A DNA stretch of 64,000 nt from Rhodosorus marinus (GCA_029953675.1 JAMWBK010000001.1:3426501-3490500); one strand, 5' to 3'; counted from the stretch's first letter, positions 47,034 to 59,330 are shown. Translations and numbers: made by a program. Notes: generated by a model not told the origin, from the sequence alone.

Positions 47034-49501
47034 ATGGGTGGACTGGAGGGTGGAGCAGCAGCTTCAAGTGGGCCTCGGGAGAAGATGGAGAGTTTAGAGA
47101 CCTTTTTGGTGGCGGAGTCGCTGGATTGGCGGCCTCAAGTTAACTCGAAGGTGGCTCTGGTGAATTCTGAGAGTTTTCTGATGAGCTGGTTTGCTAACCG
47201 TATGGGATCGTCAAAGTCCAGTGTAGAGTTGGAGAGGGGACTTCACGTGTGTGCAGTGGTGGCCGGTACAAATAAGGATTTTGGGAGGGTTTTTGTTGAT
47301 GTTGTAACTGTTCCAAAGACTGTAGAGCTTGTGCACAAGCACAAGAATGATGGCGCTATTCAGAAGAAGCTCATGTTTTTAATTTCCTTGTTGGCTTCGG
47401 ATGAGACGCTTCGGGAGAAACTCTGCGAGGGCGGTATGGGGGAGGCAGTGCTGGCTGTGATGAACAGGCACTTCACCTCAAACGTCACCGTGTTGGAGAG
47501 ATCGACTTTAGCTTTGTCAAAGTTGACCGCTGCCAGCTTGGACATAAAGCTGCGCATTGGTGAGTGTCCTAGTCCATCCGAGTTTATCATGCTTTTACTT
47601 TCTTGGGACTTGACGGGGTTTTGGGAGATGCCGTGGGTGGGACGCGGTTGCGGGGTTCCGCTCACTTTCTGGCAAAGAGTTCTGGGGGATTCGTTCCGCT
47701 TGGTTATGAGTTTTTTGGCGCATGCTGAACACGTGGATGTTTGTTGTTTTGTTTTCTCGCTTGTCACTCCAGCTTCTGCGGGAGGCTTGAGAATACTTGC
47801 GGAGGTGCTCAAGGTTCATGCGGAAAGCCAGGCACTAGTGCGGACCAGTGCACACGCGATTCGTAATCTAACTCTAAACTGTCCGGAAAATGTCCTGCTG
47901 TCAAAGCAGTTGGGAATTCCGAAGTTGCTGCTGATGAAAACAAGCGGAGCAAGCGAGGCGACACAAATTCAACTTCTACTAACCCTGGTGAATATCACGA
48001 GAAACGACGAGGAACTTCAGAAACAGTTTGGCAATGACACTGACTACTGCTTGGTAAGTGAGAGCGAGTCCCTGCTTTGGGGAACGCAAGCTAATGCAAA
48101 CGAAATTAACCCTACCGTGCGCCCGTGTTCCCTCCGTTGTTGTTGTTTCCAAAAATTGCAGCCAATCGCTAAAATTGTACAAGACGCTCCGGAATCGGAA
48201 AAGCTGTTGGAGCTCGGTGTGGAGATGCTTTCCGCTGTGGCGAACGGGCGAAACGAGGAGATTTTGAATCTGCTCGGGGAGTCCTCTTTCATCTCCGTTC
48301 TTCTGAAGAGACAAGACCGTAAGTTTCTCTGGATGTCCACGAGATCAACCTTGTAGAATCGTTGTCGTTTGACCGTATAGGGAATCGCTAAATTCCCTTT
48401 CGCGTCATTTATGTGCTATTCCTTTGCAGAGTTCGGCGATAATGTCAACCTCAACTATCAAATATGTAAAGTTCTGCGAGGTATGGCCTTTACGCGAGTG
48501 AATCGGGAGCTGTTAAGACGGCAAGGTGGTATTGGGAAAACGATTGAGGTCATGCACAATTTCTCACATGAAGCCGATGTCGTCGAACAATGCCTTTGCG
48601 TACTGTCGAACGCCTGCTATAGATCCGTAGAAAACCAGGTAAGGATAAGATGGAGGCAGATGGGAGACGTGGAGAAAAGGAATTTTTGTTCGCTTCTATG
48701 TTTGAGCCCGTATTTCTTGTTCTTACCGGGACCCTTCGTTTGGTGGCCAGGAATGCCTCGGAAAATCGAGTGGGATACAGGAAACCTTGAGGGCGATGGA
48801 AATCCACCGAGATAAGGCGCAAATTCAGGATCGCGGGTGCCGTGCACTTCGTAACTTTGCCGATAGCTGTGAATACAATATTAGATTAGAGGGGACCGCC
48901 GGTGCTGTTGAGGGGCTTGTTCTCGCGATGTTAAGCTTTCCGGAATCACAGGAAGTTAATGAGCAAGCCGTTGCTGCGCTGCTCAATATCACGAAGCACG
49001 AAAAGAACTTTCTGGTTATGGTAGAGAAGGATGTTGTTGATATTGTGAGGAAGGCCAGACAGGTAAGATTCCAGGCCCGACGAGAGAGCAGAGGCTCGAG
49101 CTTACGATTGGTGGAACTGAACTGGTTTGCTGTCTTTTCACGAACAGAATATTGAATCGGAAGAGTTGTACAAGAATGCCACGAGGCTCATTGACATCCT
49201 CGAGGTACCCATAAGTGGGAACGGTGATGGTGCGATCACCAGATCGCTGACAAGGGGTGTGACGAGAAACGCGAGCGCAGGGGCGTCCGTTACGATAACC
49301 AGGGCTAAAACTGAGCAGTACAGAGAGCGCGGAATGACCCGAAGAATCTCCAAAATACGCTCACAGTCTGCGCAACGTGGCAAGAGGGATGAAACAATGG
49401 AACCAGATTCTTCCCTCAAGTCTGCCATAACTCACCTCAAGCGGGCGGTGAAGGGAGAACAAGGACCACCACCTGTAACAGGGACTAACGTATCTCGATG
49501 A
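47034..49501 (+). CDS. Armadillo-repeat protein
   Basis: Six exons, 47034-47559, 47773-48053, 48162-48318, 48430-48638, 48751-49062 and 49148-49501, give 612 residues from the ATG at 47034; the Met at 47085 is an alternative. All introns have GTAAG- or GTGAG-type donors, and phases close. The body is built of helical armadillo-like repeats: leucine-rich blocks ending in the diagnostic asparagine-bearing helices SAHAIRNLTLNC, LLTLVNITRNDEEL, LEMLSAVANGRN-like sequence, CLCVLSNACYRS, GCRALRNFADSCEYN and AVAALLNITKHEKN. Such proteins are protein-protein scaffolds. The C-terminal ~90 residues differ: basic and Ser/Thr/Arg-rich (ITRSLTRGVTRNASAG, MTRRISKIRSQS) and probably disordered. I cannot place it in a specific ARM subfamily such as importin alpha, beta-catenin or UNC-45. 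The upstream tract is strongly C-depleted. Confidence 0.85.
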
Positions 49502-52135
49502 CTACTGACATAGAGGCGACCCATATCTACAGAACGGGTGAAAGCAGTGAGCGGTACTGATTCCTGTGTTGTGAGGCTCATCGCTTGGGCGATATATTGA
49601 TCGCGCAAGACAGGCGATAGAGTGCGAGTCATTAGATTCGCTTTAGCGAGGATGAGGAAGCAGCATTCAGCCGCTGCCAAGGATTACCGTGTATGAAATG
49701 TGTCATAGATTGTGCTATATACCCCTACATTTTTCTTAAGGCGCATTATGCAGATGGACTTCCAGCAGGAGTAGCGAATGTCGCCAGTTCACTATCCGAT
49801 AGGCTTTGAACGGGTGGGCGCGCCCGCCTGCATGTGGAACTCCGCGACCACGTTCAAATTTTTGTAATCTTTTAAGGAAAGCTAGATAAAAGGAAGAAAG
49901 ACGATTGTAACAAGCCAGAGAAACCCAGTACATCCGCAATTTTCAGTGAGAAGGTCGAAAGACGACGTCCCCTCGGTCGACCGGGACTCGAAGAAAATGG
50001 ATCCCGGATTGCGGTAATAACACGTCTGTAGCAACGTTTTTGGCTGACGGACACGCTGACTCACCGACTACTTGATCACAACCATTCCCACGACATGGAG
50101 ACCAACGTTCCTCACGAAGACTACTTACAATGAGATTGGCAAAAGTGATTCGAGGAAGCCCATCCCCCATGTGGAACAGCGGGTGAACGACACGTATGTG
50201 AATCTTTTGGCTTGGAAACCTCGCCGCGAGGGCGGTGCACAGACGTGGCTTTCACCTTTCTCTTTGCGGCGTTAGTCCAACCAAAGCGGAGTTTTTCACC
50301 CAGAAATTGATCAGGCACGGAAAAAGACCAGAACCTGACAGATAAATCCAACAAAGGGGCTACGAAAACAACTCCACTGGCTTCCGATTAGCTGAGTACT
50401 TTTTCCAGCCAAGTTCTCTGGGCTTGGAACCATTGACTATGGTCTTCCTCTTTGCTGAGACAAATCTTTCCAGCTCCCTACTCTAAGGAATCGAGAAGGG
50501 CAATTTCCTGATGGGCTGGGCTCACCGCAGGAGAGGGAAACCCTTGAGGCTGGAGGGGAAACCCGGGATGTAGGTCATTAAAACAATAGGTTTTTTGGGG
50601 GGGGCGGGAAAGTGACTCTCATCTTCTCCCATCTAGGACGTTTACCCGTCATTGGCTCACAGAGTTATCCACTCCAAGAATCGGACTGTTGTTGAGGACC
50701 ATTTGTTAAGCATGGAAGCCTCTGTCCAGAAGCAATTCGGCAGTCCACTATCCACAAGCAACTTCCTCAGCCTTGTGGTGACGGTCCCCACCGTCCTCTG
50801 GTGCTGGGGTTCGCGGGCACCGTGCGGTCCCAGGCGATTCCACTATCGTCCATGCACCGCTGTAGTGCCGTGTATTAACAAACGGAGTTGAACTGGAGTT
50901 GATAACACAAGGCACTACAATCGAGTGTATCCTCTTTACCGATACCTCAAATTGCGCCCTGCGCCGCTGGGAAACGGGGTTCACGTTGCCACACCCGACT
51001 TTTTTGATCCCGAGTACAGACGTGAATGAATGAGGTAGGATGACTGCATTCATGGGTAGCGAGACCGCTGGCAGGCTGATGATCACGAGACGTGGAGGAA
51101 ATACATGACATGGTAACAATTGCACCTAGGGAAGGTGATTTGAGCGAACGCTCGAGGTAATTTACACCGAAGTATCCGCATCCCTCTCTAAAGACGCCTT
51201 TGGGCACGTCCCAGCATTTCTACCTTCACAAGATTGGGCAGACCAAACAACAGCTAGAAAACCATTGTTCAAGAGGGAAGCAACCTCCATACCCCAGCTG
51301 CTGCTTGGTCCTTCAAGCCACGTCACACGTTCACTGCACTGTATCGGCAAGCCTATCGTCACCATTGCATGCAGCGAACAATTCTGTGATCGCCGATACT
51401 GATCATTGAACTTTTCAATCCAAGCCGACTCACCAACAAAGCCGTTGTCCCACTACAACCCTCCGTCCCAAGACTGTCCCAAGGCCGGGACAGTCGTGGG
51501 ACAGTCGTGGGACAGGCGAGGGCGGACGGTGTTGATGAGCTCAATCCGTTGAGATTGGATTGGGATTTTTTCGGGGGGAGGAAGGTTGGCAAAGGAAGAA
51601 ACGGGCGGGGAGGGAGTGTGAAAGTCCAAAAGGCTCAGAAACAAAAAAAAACAAAGGAAACCTACGGTAGATTTTACTACACGTAATAATAACGATAGGT
51701 CTGCCCATGTAGAAGGAGATCCTACCCCACCAGAGGAGATCAGGGATCACGGGGGTAAACTGGTCTCAGAGAAATCTTCACTAGGGAATAGGAATAGGAG
51801 AAAAGGATAGACAGACATGCTGGAGGACAGGAGGAATCCAACAACTTCAGTTTGAGACCTTGATAGCAAGTTTGTTTTTTTTTCTGAGCCTGATTTTCAA
51901 CTACCTTTTGCCATGGACTCTGTGGGTTTCCGTCGGTCCCCGCGATCTCAACCTTTGAGAGCCGGAGGTGTGGAGCGGTTTCATCTTGTACTAGGTCGTG
52001 GAGAGATTAACATTCACAGGGTGGGGGTGGAGGGGGAGGAGGGGATCTGAGATGGATACTGGAGATGTATAGTGTTGGATGGGAAGGTTTGAAGACGAGA
52101 ATTTTGGGATTGGTAGCAGAGAGAGTGTAGTTACG
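49502..52135. other. Intergenic stretch with a GTCCCA palindrome
   Basis: No recognisable gene. Short frames on both strands, for example 50652-50891, lack domains. An imperfect hairpin and tandem 11-mers lie at 51465-51515. From 51980 to 52135 the plus strand is G-rich and C-poor, leading to the chlorophyll synthase gene. Confidence 0.5.
51465..51515. repeat. Hairpin plus tandem 11-mers (GGGACAGTCGT)
   Basis: Arms 51465-51480 and 51487-51502 pair at 15 of 16 positions around an AAGGCC loop. The right arm overlaps two tandem copies of GGGACAGTCGT and a partial third, up to 51515. Confidence 0.8.
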
Positions 52136-53958
52136 ATGACTGGGTTTGTGTGTGGTTGGAGTGGGATTGGGTTGAGGGAGAGCGGGCGGAGAGTGTGCGG
52201 GGTTGGTGGGAGGTATCAGCTGCGGGTGAGGGCGGCTTCTAGATCAGAGGAGGATGTGAGTGAGAAGAAGGCTGCTGCGACTGGGGAGGAGGTTTCTGTG
52301 GATGAGCAGGGTGGAGGTGCAGCGCAGCAGCTGTTGGGTATCAGAGGGGCGAAGGAGGAGACAAATATTTGGAAAATTCGGCTTCAGTTGACGAAACCGG
52401 TAAGGTGTTTTGATGGAATATCTTCAAAGCGACGATGAGCTCAACGTATGTTTTCTTTTGTCCTTTTATGGATCGATTGAATATCAGGTCACATGGGTCC
52501 CCTTAGTATGGGGAGTGCTCTGTGGAGCAGCCGCGTCTGGAAACTTCACCTGGACCCCGGTAGATGTCGCCAAAAGCTTGACATGTATGATCATGGCTGG
52601 GCCGTTCCTGACAGGATTTACTCAGACCATCAACGACTGGTACGATCGTGAAATCGACGCTATCAACGAACCGTATCGTCCCATTCCATCAGGCAAAATA
52701 TCGGAAGGAGAAGTACGAACATTCGGCCTCCTCAAAATCCTGTAAACCGGCCGAAAATATATTCATCAATTGTTCTTTCCTCAGGTCAAAGCTCAAATCT
52801 GGTTCCTACTCTTTGCGGGAATGGGCACAAGCTACGGTCTAGACCGTTGGGCAGAACACGAATTCCCGGTCATGCTGACGCTCACCGCCTTCGGATGCTT
52901 CATCTCTTATATCTACTCAGCTCCTCCTCTCAAGCTCAAACAAAATGGCTGGCTCGGAAACTACGCTCTGGGCGCATCGTACATTGCCCTACCATGGTGG
53001 GCGGGACAAGCTCTCTTCGGTACATTAGACTGGAAGGTAAGAGATCTCAACCCCAAACCAATTCCATTGCTCTAATGCCCGAATCCAAGATGCTTTGAAG
53101 AGCGCAGTCGGTCTGAGGATGTGGAAGCGGATTGGGACGGTTACAAGCGCCCCCTTCGGATCCTGACTACGACGGCGACGTTACCCTTGGGATTGTTTGA
53201 CAGGTCTATCCAGGAGCGGGGAGGGTCTAAACCCCTTCCCGACTGCACAGACCTCTCTTGGACCCCCGTTTGCGAGTTCTTTGTCGCTTCTGGCAGTCGT
53301 TCCAGCTCGAATTCTAAGGAACTCCCATTCTTTTGCGTTTCGTGGGATACTAGGTTATGGTGCTGACGATGTTCTACTCCTTCGCTGGCTTGGGAATTGC
53401 TATTGTGAACGATTTCAAGAGTGTTGAAGGTGAGACGCCATCTTGCATTAGGCCGGGGGGCAAGTCCCGTGTCGCTGGTAGGCCGCGGTTTTTAAACGCG
53501 GAGAGGCTGAAGAAACTGCCCCGGGTTTTTCGTTTTGCCTTTTTTCTCGTGTATTTTGGAAAACAGGTGATAAGGCGCTTGGTCTCGACTCTCTGCCTGT
53601 GGCGTTCGGAGTCGATACCGCAAAATGGATCTGCGTGGGCATGATTGATGTCTTCCAGCTCCTAGTAGCGGGAATCCTTGCCTATGTCGGAGAACTCCCC
53701 TACGCAGCGGCGATATGTGGTCTCGTCGCGCCGCAGGTATGTCTTCTTTCGGTCCGACTGGCACCTTTCCATGCTTCACCGCACCTCAATCTCCCTCCGT
53801 TCCTCTGGTTTCTCTCTGGGCAGATGTACTTCCAGCAAAAGCTCTTCCTCAAAGACCCCATTAAGTACGACGTCAAGTACCAAGCATCGGCGCAGCCTTT
53901 CCTTGTTCTCGGCATTCTCGTCACCGGTCTGGCTGTCGGTCACCATGGACCTCTCTAA
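52136..53958 (+). CDS. chlG: Chlorophyll synthase, plastid-targeted
   Basis: Six exons, 52136-52399, 52488-52712, 52785-53036, 53354-53429, 53567-53736 and 53824-53958, give 373 residues. An in-frame ATG at 52079 is an alternative start. The enzyme is a membrane UbiA-superfamily prenyltransferase that attaches phytyl or geranylgeranyl diphosphate to chlorophyllide, the last step of chlorophyll a synthesis. The first ~70 residues are Gly/Arg/Ser/Val-rich, then acidic, and fit a plastid transit peptide. The mature domain begins near WKIRLQLTKP. The prenyl-diphosphate/Mg motif is QTINDWYDREIDAINEPYRPIPSG, split nowhere by introns (the quoted motif's core is NDWYDREID). The second Asp-rich loop is IVNDFKSVEGDKALGLDSLPV, split by an intron between its two halves. 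Also typical are YSAPPLKLKQNGWLGNYALGASY and the C-terminal MYFQQKLFLKDPIKYDVKYQA. About eight membrane helices are expected. Confidence 0.95.
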
Positions 53959-55190
53959 ACTGAAGCTCGGCGATGAACGTACCTAGTACATCGCACTATA
54001 CTTAGTAGGTATTCCCATCACAGCAAAGGATCGGCAAGGAAGGCCTGTGCACTCCAAACGGTGTCTTAGTAGCAACATACGACATTGGACATGTGGCTCC
54101 GGCTCTACACGGCTTCTTCAAGAAAGCGGTGTTGCGAGTCTCCACAGTCCTACTACAGCTTTCCCTCGCGCGATGTAGGTCAGGGCTTTCGTAGGGCGCT
54201 GAGCGCGCTTTCGTCGCGGGAAAGTCGCTTCTAATAAAAGCAAAAAAAAGCTTTCTCAAGGCCATGCTGTGCTCCTTGCTGCCTGGCTGAGGCCGTCCCT
54301 CAGTTGGGAAAAGCGCCTGTACACCAACCTCGTCGCTCCCGTCGTGAAGTATCCACAAATAATGTCGGAAAGGCTTTGGAGGCCAACTGGTTTTCCGATC
54401 GGAAGGCCTGAGAAAAAAAAGGATGGATCGTATTCTCTAACGATTCCAATCATCAGCGGTCCAGAAACGAGCAAGTGCACAGGATCCACAAATATTCTAA
54501 TAGACCACCACGCTTCCTGAGCCCGACCACCAATCCCAGAAGGATGTTCACGGTCCTTCGGTTCCACATTCAGCCGAGCAAAATCTCACCACAGGTTTAC
54601 CGCCTGAGTGGACGAGCTATGGATAGCGTAAAGCGGATCATGAACTCATGTGGGATGTTTACAGGATGGTTTATTAGGATATAGCTAGGACGAGTATCTC
54701 TTAGCCTTGCCTGTTAACAATCTCTGAGCGGACCCCAAAACCCACCTGCACGCACATACAACATCGCGAACATCGCAACATCCAACATCGCCAACATCGA
54801 ACATCGCCTGCCATCGGGATGATCGGTGCCATCATCTAATTTTATTATCTATTCAACTACAGGGTTTTTCTTTACAATATGTATTAAAAACATATTATGA
54901 CTACAGTATTTGTCTTTAAAATATACAAGGGCTGCAAGTAAGTCAGTAAATTTTAAATTTCACTTACTTTCGAGGTCAAATTTCTCTTGATTTAAAATAG
55001 AATTTACATTATACGTCACCCAAATTTAGAGTGCTGTGTTCCTCCCATCGTCTTCTCCGAAAAAAACTCTAGGGAAATAGACCATGCAGTTCCTGAGCGG
55101 CCGTTTTGCGTATGGAAGCGGAGGGGATATGGAAGAAAGCCACGCGCTGTGACTATGCAGATGGAAAGAGAGGTCGTGAGGGTCCGTCCG
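53959..55190. other. Intergenic stretch with a short AACATCG repeat
   Basis: No recognisable gene. A frame at 54002-54567 on the minus strand has no domain. A short minisatellite of AACATCG words lies at 54760-54808, and 54830-55020 is AT-rich. Confidence 0.5.
54760..54808. repeat. AACATCG(C) microsatellite-like tract
   Basis: Six imperfect copies of AACATC(G/C) with one- to three-base spacers in 49 bp. The repeat is simple and non-coding. Confidence 0.85.
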
Positions 55191-56240
55191 CAAAACTGGA
55201 GAGGCTTTTCTGACTAGATTCGTGGACGGGGACCTCCGACGGGCCCTGACTCCTGGTGGTTGAAAAGTGTGCCACGCCGCCAATAATGTGGAGCTATCTT
55301 TTCAGAGGCTGTTAGCGTTCCAAATGGAGCGAAGAAGCTTTCATCACAATCTCATACGAAAAATACTGGTGGATCCAGTATTTTTCGTATGAGATTGTCG
55401 AAAGAATTCAGTTCTATTTCGGTACTCCAATGTTGCTCCTCGTTCCTCTCTACCCGCTGTGTACTAGGGTTTTATGGCTAGATTTCTTTCTTTCGCGAAC
55501 GGGGACCTCGGGCCTAAGGTGAAGCAGGGTGGTTGAAAAGTGTGACCACCAATAATGTAAAGATATATTCCTGGCGGTGGTGAGGGTTCGGTTCCATCTG
55601 GAGCGAAGAATAAGTTTTTTATCACAATCTCATACGATCAATACTGGATCCACCAGTGTCAAAGCCACGCAGTTCTGTTTCGGTTGCTCCACCGTTGCAA
55701 CTCGTAGGAACGCCTCCCTACGCGCTGTGCACCGGCGGGTTCATGAGTAGATTCGTCGACGGGGACCTCCGGCCGGCGAAGAAGCCCGGTGGTGGAAAAG
55801 TGTGCCACGCCAACCGTACAAAACTATCTTTCTTGGGGCGGCTGAGCGTTCCAACTGAAGCGAAGCATAAGTTTTTTTAACACAATCTCATACGATCAAT
55901 ACTGGATCCACCAGTGTCAAAGCGAAGCAGTTCTATTTCGGTCCTCCCAACGTTGTTACTCGTAGGAACGCCTCCCTACCCGCTGTCCACCACGGGTTCA
56001 CTAGATACCCGTCGACGGGGACCCCTACAGCTGGCGGAGAAGTCAAGCAGTTAAAAAGGGTTCCACAGCAATAATACAAATCCATCTTCCTCAAGGCGGT
56101 GAGTGTTCCAAATAGACCGAAGATATTTCATCGCAGTCTAGTAAATTCAAGGCTTAATCCACCAGCGTTGAAAACGGAGCACGTCATCTTGTTACACCAC
56201 CGTTGTTCCTGATTCCTCCCTACCCGCTGTGCATCGTGGA
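55190..56240. repeat. Tandem array, about four ~260-bp units
   Basis: The word GGGGACC recurs near 55228, 55501, 55761 and, as GGGGACC with one shifted base, 56017, giving spacings of about 273, 260 and 256 bp. Each unit also carries, in order, an AAAGTGTGCCACGCC-like segment, AGCGTTCCAA, a poly-T run, ACAATCTCATACGA, TGGATCCACCAGTGT, a CGGT..TCC segment and CCTCCCTACCCGCTGT. Units differ by perhaps 15-25% by eye. A partial unit begins before 55228. One frame (55656-55880) happens to stay open but is not conserved between units. Confidence 0.85.
55346..55398. repeat. Perfect 24-bp-arm palindrome
   Basis: Arms 55346-55369 (ACAATCTCATACGAAAAATA plus CTGG) and 55375-55398 are perfectly complementary around the 5-base loop TGGAT. 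The left arm corresponds to the ACAATCTCATACGA segment of the other array units, which have TCAATACTGGATCCACCAGT there and no matching right arm. So the palindrome arose in this unit only. Confidence 0.92.
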
Positions 56241-59200
56241 TCATAGCTTCAAAGTAGGCTTTGTCATAATGCGTCCGATCAGAACGTCTGATATCGTCTG
56301 ATATAAGTTGTCGGACCCGAATTTAATAATAAATGAACCAATTTTTCGTGTCGCTCACGTCCGATAAAAAGTTTTAGACCTGAATTCAAAATAAATAATA
56401 GGTTTTGTATCAAAATGCTCCGATAACGGCCGAATACTGCTTAATATTCAATCAAAATCAATTAGTACTGACTGGATTTCAATCTTCTTTTATGTCCATA
56501 GCGACCCTGCTCGTCTTGGAGAATTGTTTGATCAAATTTCCCACCTTGCGCCTATCATTCCGCGGAGTTTTGGGCTTGTGAGTATTGTGAAACGCCATTT
56601 GCGAGGCTGCTTACCGCCGGACTGTATCCGATCATCGCCTTTACCATGCCTTCTCTTTTCCTTTTCGGCACCCGGAGGTGAATCTTGGCTTGTAAGAGCC
56701 CGAGCTTACCTTCTAGGCGCGCCCAACTGTCTTCACCTCTCTTACATTCTTGCAAGCCTCTGTGGCTCGTGGACCCGAAGACTTTTGTGAGGACCACAAC
56801 TTGCAGGTTTCAGTAAATGGATCTCCGTAAAGGACAAGCTCGGGAGTCAGCAACAACATTTACATGACAGCCTGTCCAACTGATGTCAAAATTCAATGAG
56901 AAGTGACATCTTGGCGTGAACTCAAAAAGTAATCGTGAGTCAATACCAGGGCGGTAGATGATTGATTCCCAAGTAACATTGATTGACTACCGGACGTTTT
57001 ATTGGGCAATGTATTTTGGACAAGATTATTTCAACATGATATCTGATAAATTTCTACATTTATTCAATAATATGTCCAAAACAAATTTATCGGACGATTT
57101 ATGACCCCCCCTGCCCCTTGCCCCTTTCCAAAAAAAAGAAAACCTTCCGAAAAAGCAAAAGGCACAGAGCTCTCTGCTCAACCGTCGAGGGCCATGGCGA
57201 AAACCACCACCAAACCCACCTTACAACTCCTTAATCGGGGAAAAAAACCACGCCACAAGTTTCCAATAAAACAAAAATCAGCCAAATGGCTTTGGATTTA
57301 GAGTATATCGGAAATACCATGAAGCAGAAAAAACTCCATATCGCCGAGTTTTCGTCGATTCGCGTGCTTTCGGCTGGGTAATAGTATTCTGTTGACTATA
57401 CCTCTCCCCCCCCCTTCCGTTCCAATACAGTTTACATAATCAGTTGAAAATTTTACGCAAAGAGTACAAAATTGGGGATTTCCGGTGTTTTCATATGACC
57501 CCTGATGAGAATCGAAAACCCTATTAGGAATATTTATGGAAACCGATGTGGACGGGGAAAAACGTTGAGTGGAGGTGGTGGGTCCGCTTTCCCTGGAAGA
57601 GCTCTCCTATTGCTGTTGAGAGAGTACGGGCAGCTGAGTGTGGCCGGCGCGGGAAATACTAACGATCCCCGAAAAAGGCTGGGTTTCCGACGACCAGGTG
57701 GAATGCAAGAGTTGCTGTAAGAGAAAAATTCTCTCTTTCCCCAGATATCTCAGCAGACAACTGTCTTCAGGATGGCATGAATATACGCCGGGAGAAAGGA
57801 AACATTGATACTCTTCTTTTGGAGCTCTTCCGATGATTTGGTTTCTGGCAATTCTTTTTTGTGCCCTCCAAGAGTGCGCAGAGTCCTCCTGTGGGTCTGA
57901 TTCAGTATCTTTCCCCACCCCCCCCCCCAATTCCCCTGGAGGGGCACCTAAGCGGGACTCTCATACGATAACCGCCCGGCCGTCCCGATAGGGAAGTCCA
58001 TACCAGAATTTCCACACAAGATCGAGGGGCCCGGTTGTTTTTCCTCTTCGTTCCAATCCATGTTTCCGCCGCTCGTGCCGCGGGAACCAATTTTTTTCTT
58101 TTTCACGAGCCCCTCTCCCCATCAGCTCCCCTTAAAAAATATATAAAGGCTCCCACCTTCTACAAATTTTTTTCCCAATTTCTTGCTCTCACTGACGTAT
58201 CTACAAAACATACATAGACGAAACGCTAGGGGTCAGCCTTTCGTTCTTCCCAGCTGGTTTGGTTACCCGTACTAGCAAATTGCTATGCAGTTGTTAGCAA
58301 ACGTCAGGCACGCACGCACCATCCTCGCTCCTTTTTTATCGTCACAAATGACGAAAGCGAAAGGGAACCTCAAATTTTCGTCCTCTGCACATGCGAAAAA
58401 TAGCTTTAACGCTATCATTTTAGCGCATCTTTCCCGATCCTGTAATATTATTTCTTAAAAACCCACAAGAAACAGTTTCCATAATTAGACCGCGTCAGAC
58501 TCTTTTGACAACTGCACGTCAAAATCCGGAACAAATAGAATTTTCCCCAGGGGGGAAAGGTCCATCCCCATAAGTAAAATTAGACAGTATTTTAATACAA
58601 TTAATCCATACTATTGGACACACCTCAGAGGGGTGAGAGAAATCATTTAGAATGGACTCGGATAATAAACGGAATTACTAAAATATTGTTAATATTTTTC
58701 GAATATGTATTTTAAATATTTTATCAAAGTAGGTAAAATTGGGGTTTTGGAAGCGATCTATTTTTAAGTGAAAAAGAGAAACTTTGGTGCGGTTCAGATG
58801 ACGAGGATCGAGCTCTCCGTTCGTTTTTTTCCCTTATTGATCCTGTGTGCTAGGAGCAGAGTAACATCGTAGGCGCGGCGCTCTGCCATTTACACAAAGA
58901 GGAGCAGGAGTCTTCCCTTCCCCTTTCCTTCTTCCCACCCCCTCCCCCTTTCTCTTTTTTCCTGGATGTTTGGCGGTGAGGAGGGCATCTGACAGAGCGT
59001 TTTGGAAACCAAAAACACCGCAGCTGAGATCGATCCTCTTCCTAGGTTTGTTAGGCTGTTTGCTTAACGGACATTTGTAAGACTCGTGTGTATTAGAAGA
59101 AGGCAAATGTCGACAAATTCAAGACACAGCGGCGGTGCACGAGAGATGATGTGGATAGCAAGAACTGGTAGACGTTGTATGTTGTTGAGGTGCTTGGGCT
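56241..59200. other. Intergenic stretch with dispersed repeat and C-rich tracts
   Basis: No recognisable gene. A dispersed repeat copy is at 56980-57105. A C-rich, G-poor tract on the plus strand at 57100-57260 resembles the upstream region of a minus-strand gene, but no such gene was found below it. Frames at 56524-56790 and 57505-57930 lack domains. From 58440 to 58770 the sequence is AT-rich. Confidence 0.5.
56980..57105. repeat. Dispersed repeat, copy B (partner at 2.6 kb)
   Basis: The core 57051-57105 begins TTTCTACATTTATTCAA and ends ATCGGACGATTTATGAC, matching 2669-2729 with short indels. Flanking TTGATTGA and GGACAAG words are shared upstream. Confidence 0.6.
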
Positions 59201-59210
59201 TATAAATATA
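59201..59210 (+). promoter_or_regulatory. Candidate TATA box
   Basis: TATAAATATA lies 121 bp before the ATG of the zinc-finger gene at 59331, at a spacing compatible with a short 5' leader. It is the clearest TATA-like element next to any gene here. Confidence 0.55.
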
Positions 59211-59330
59211 CGAACGAGGCGGGTTGGCTGCTTAGTATTTTATTTAATTGGCATCGAGCTGAAGGTGTTCGAAGAACTGCAATAGAAAGGACTAGACAAG
59301 CGTTTATCAACGCAAAAATAAAGAGTGCAA

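Noticed and set aside
55656-55880. 75-codon plus frame within the tandem array
   Set aside because: The frame is not kept open in the other array units.
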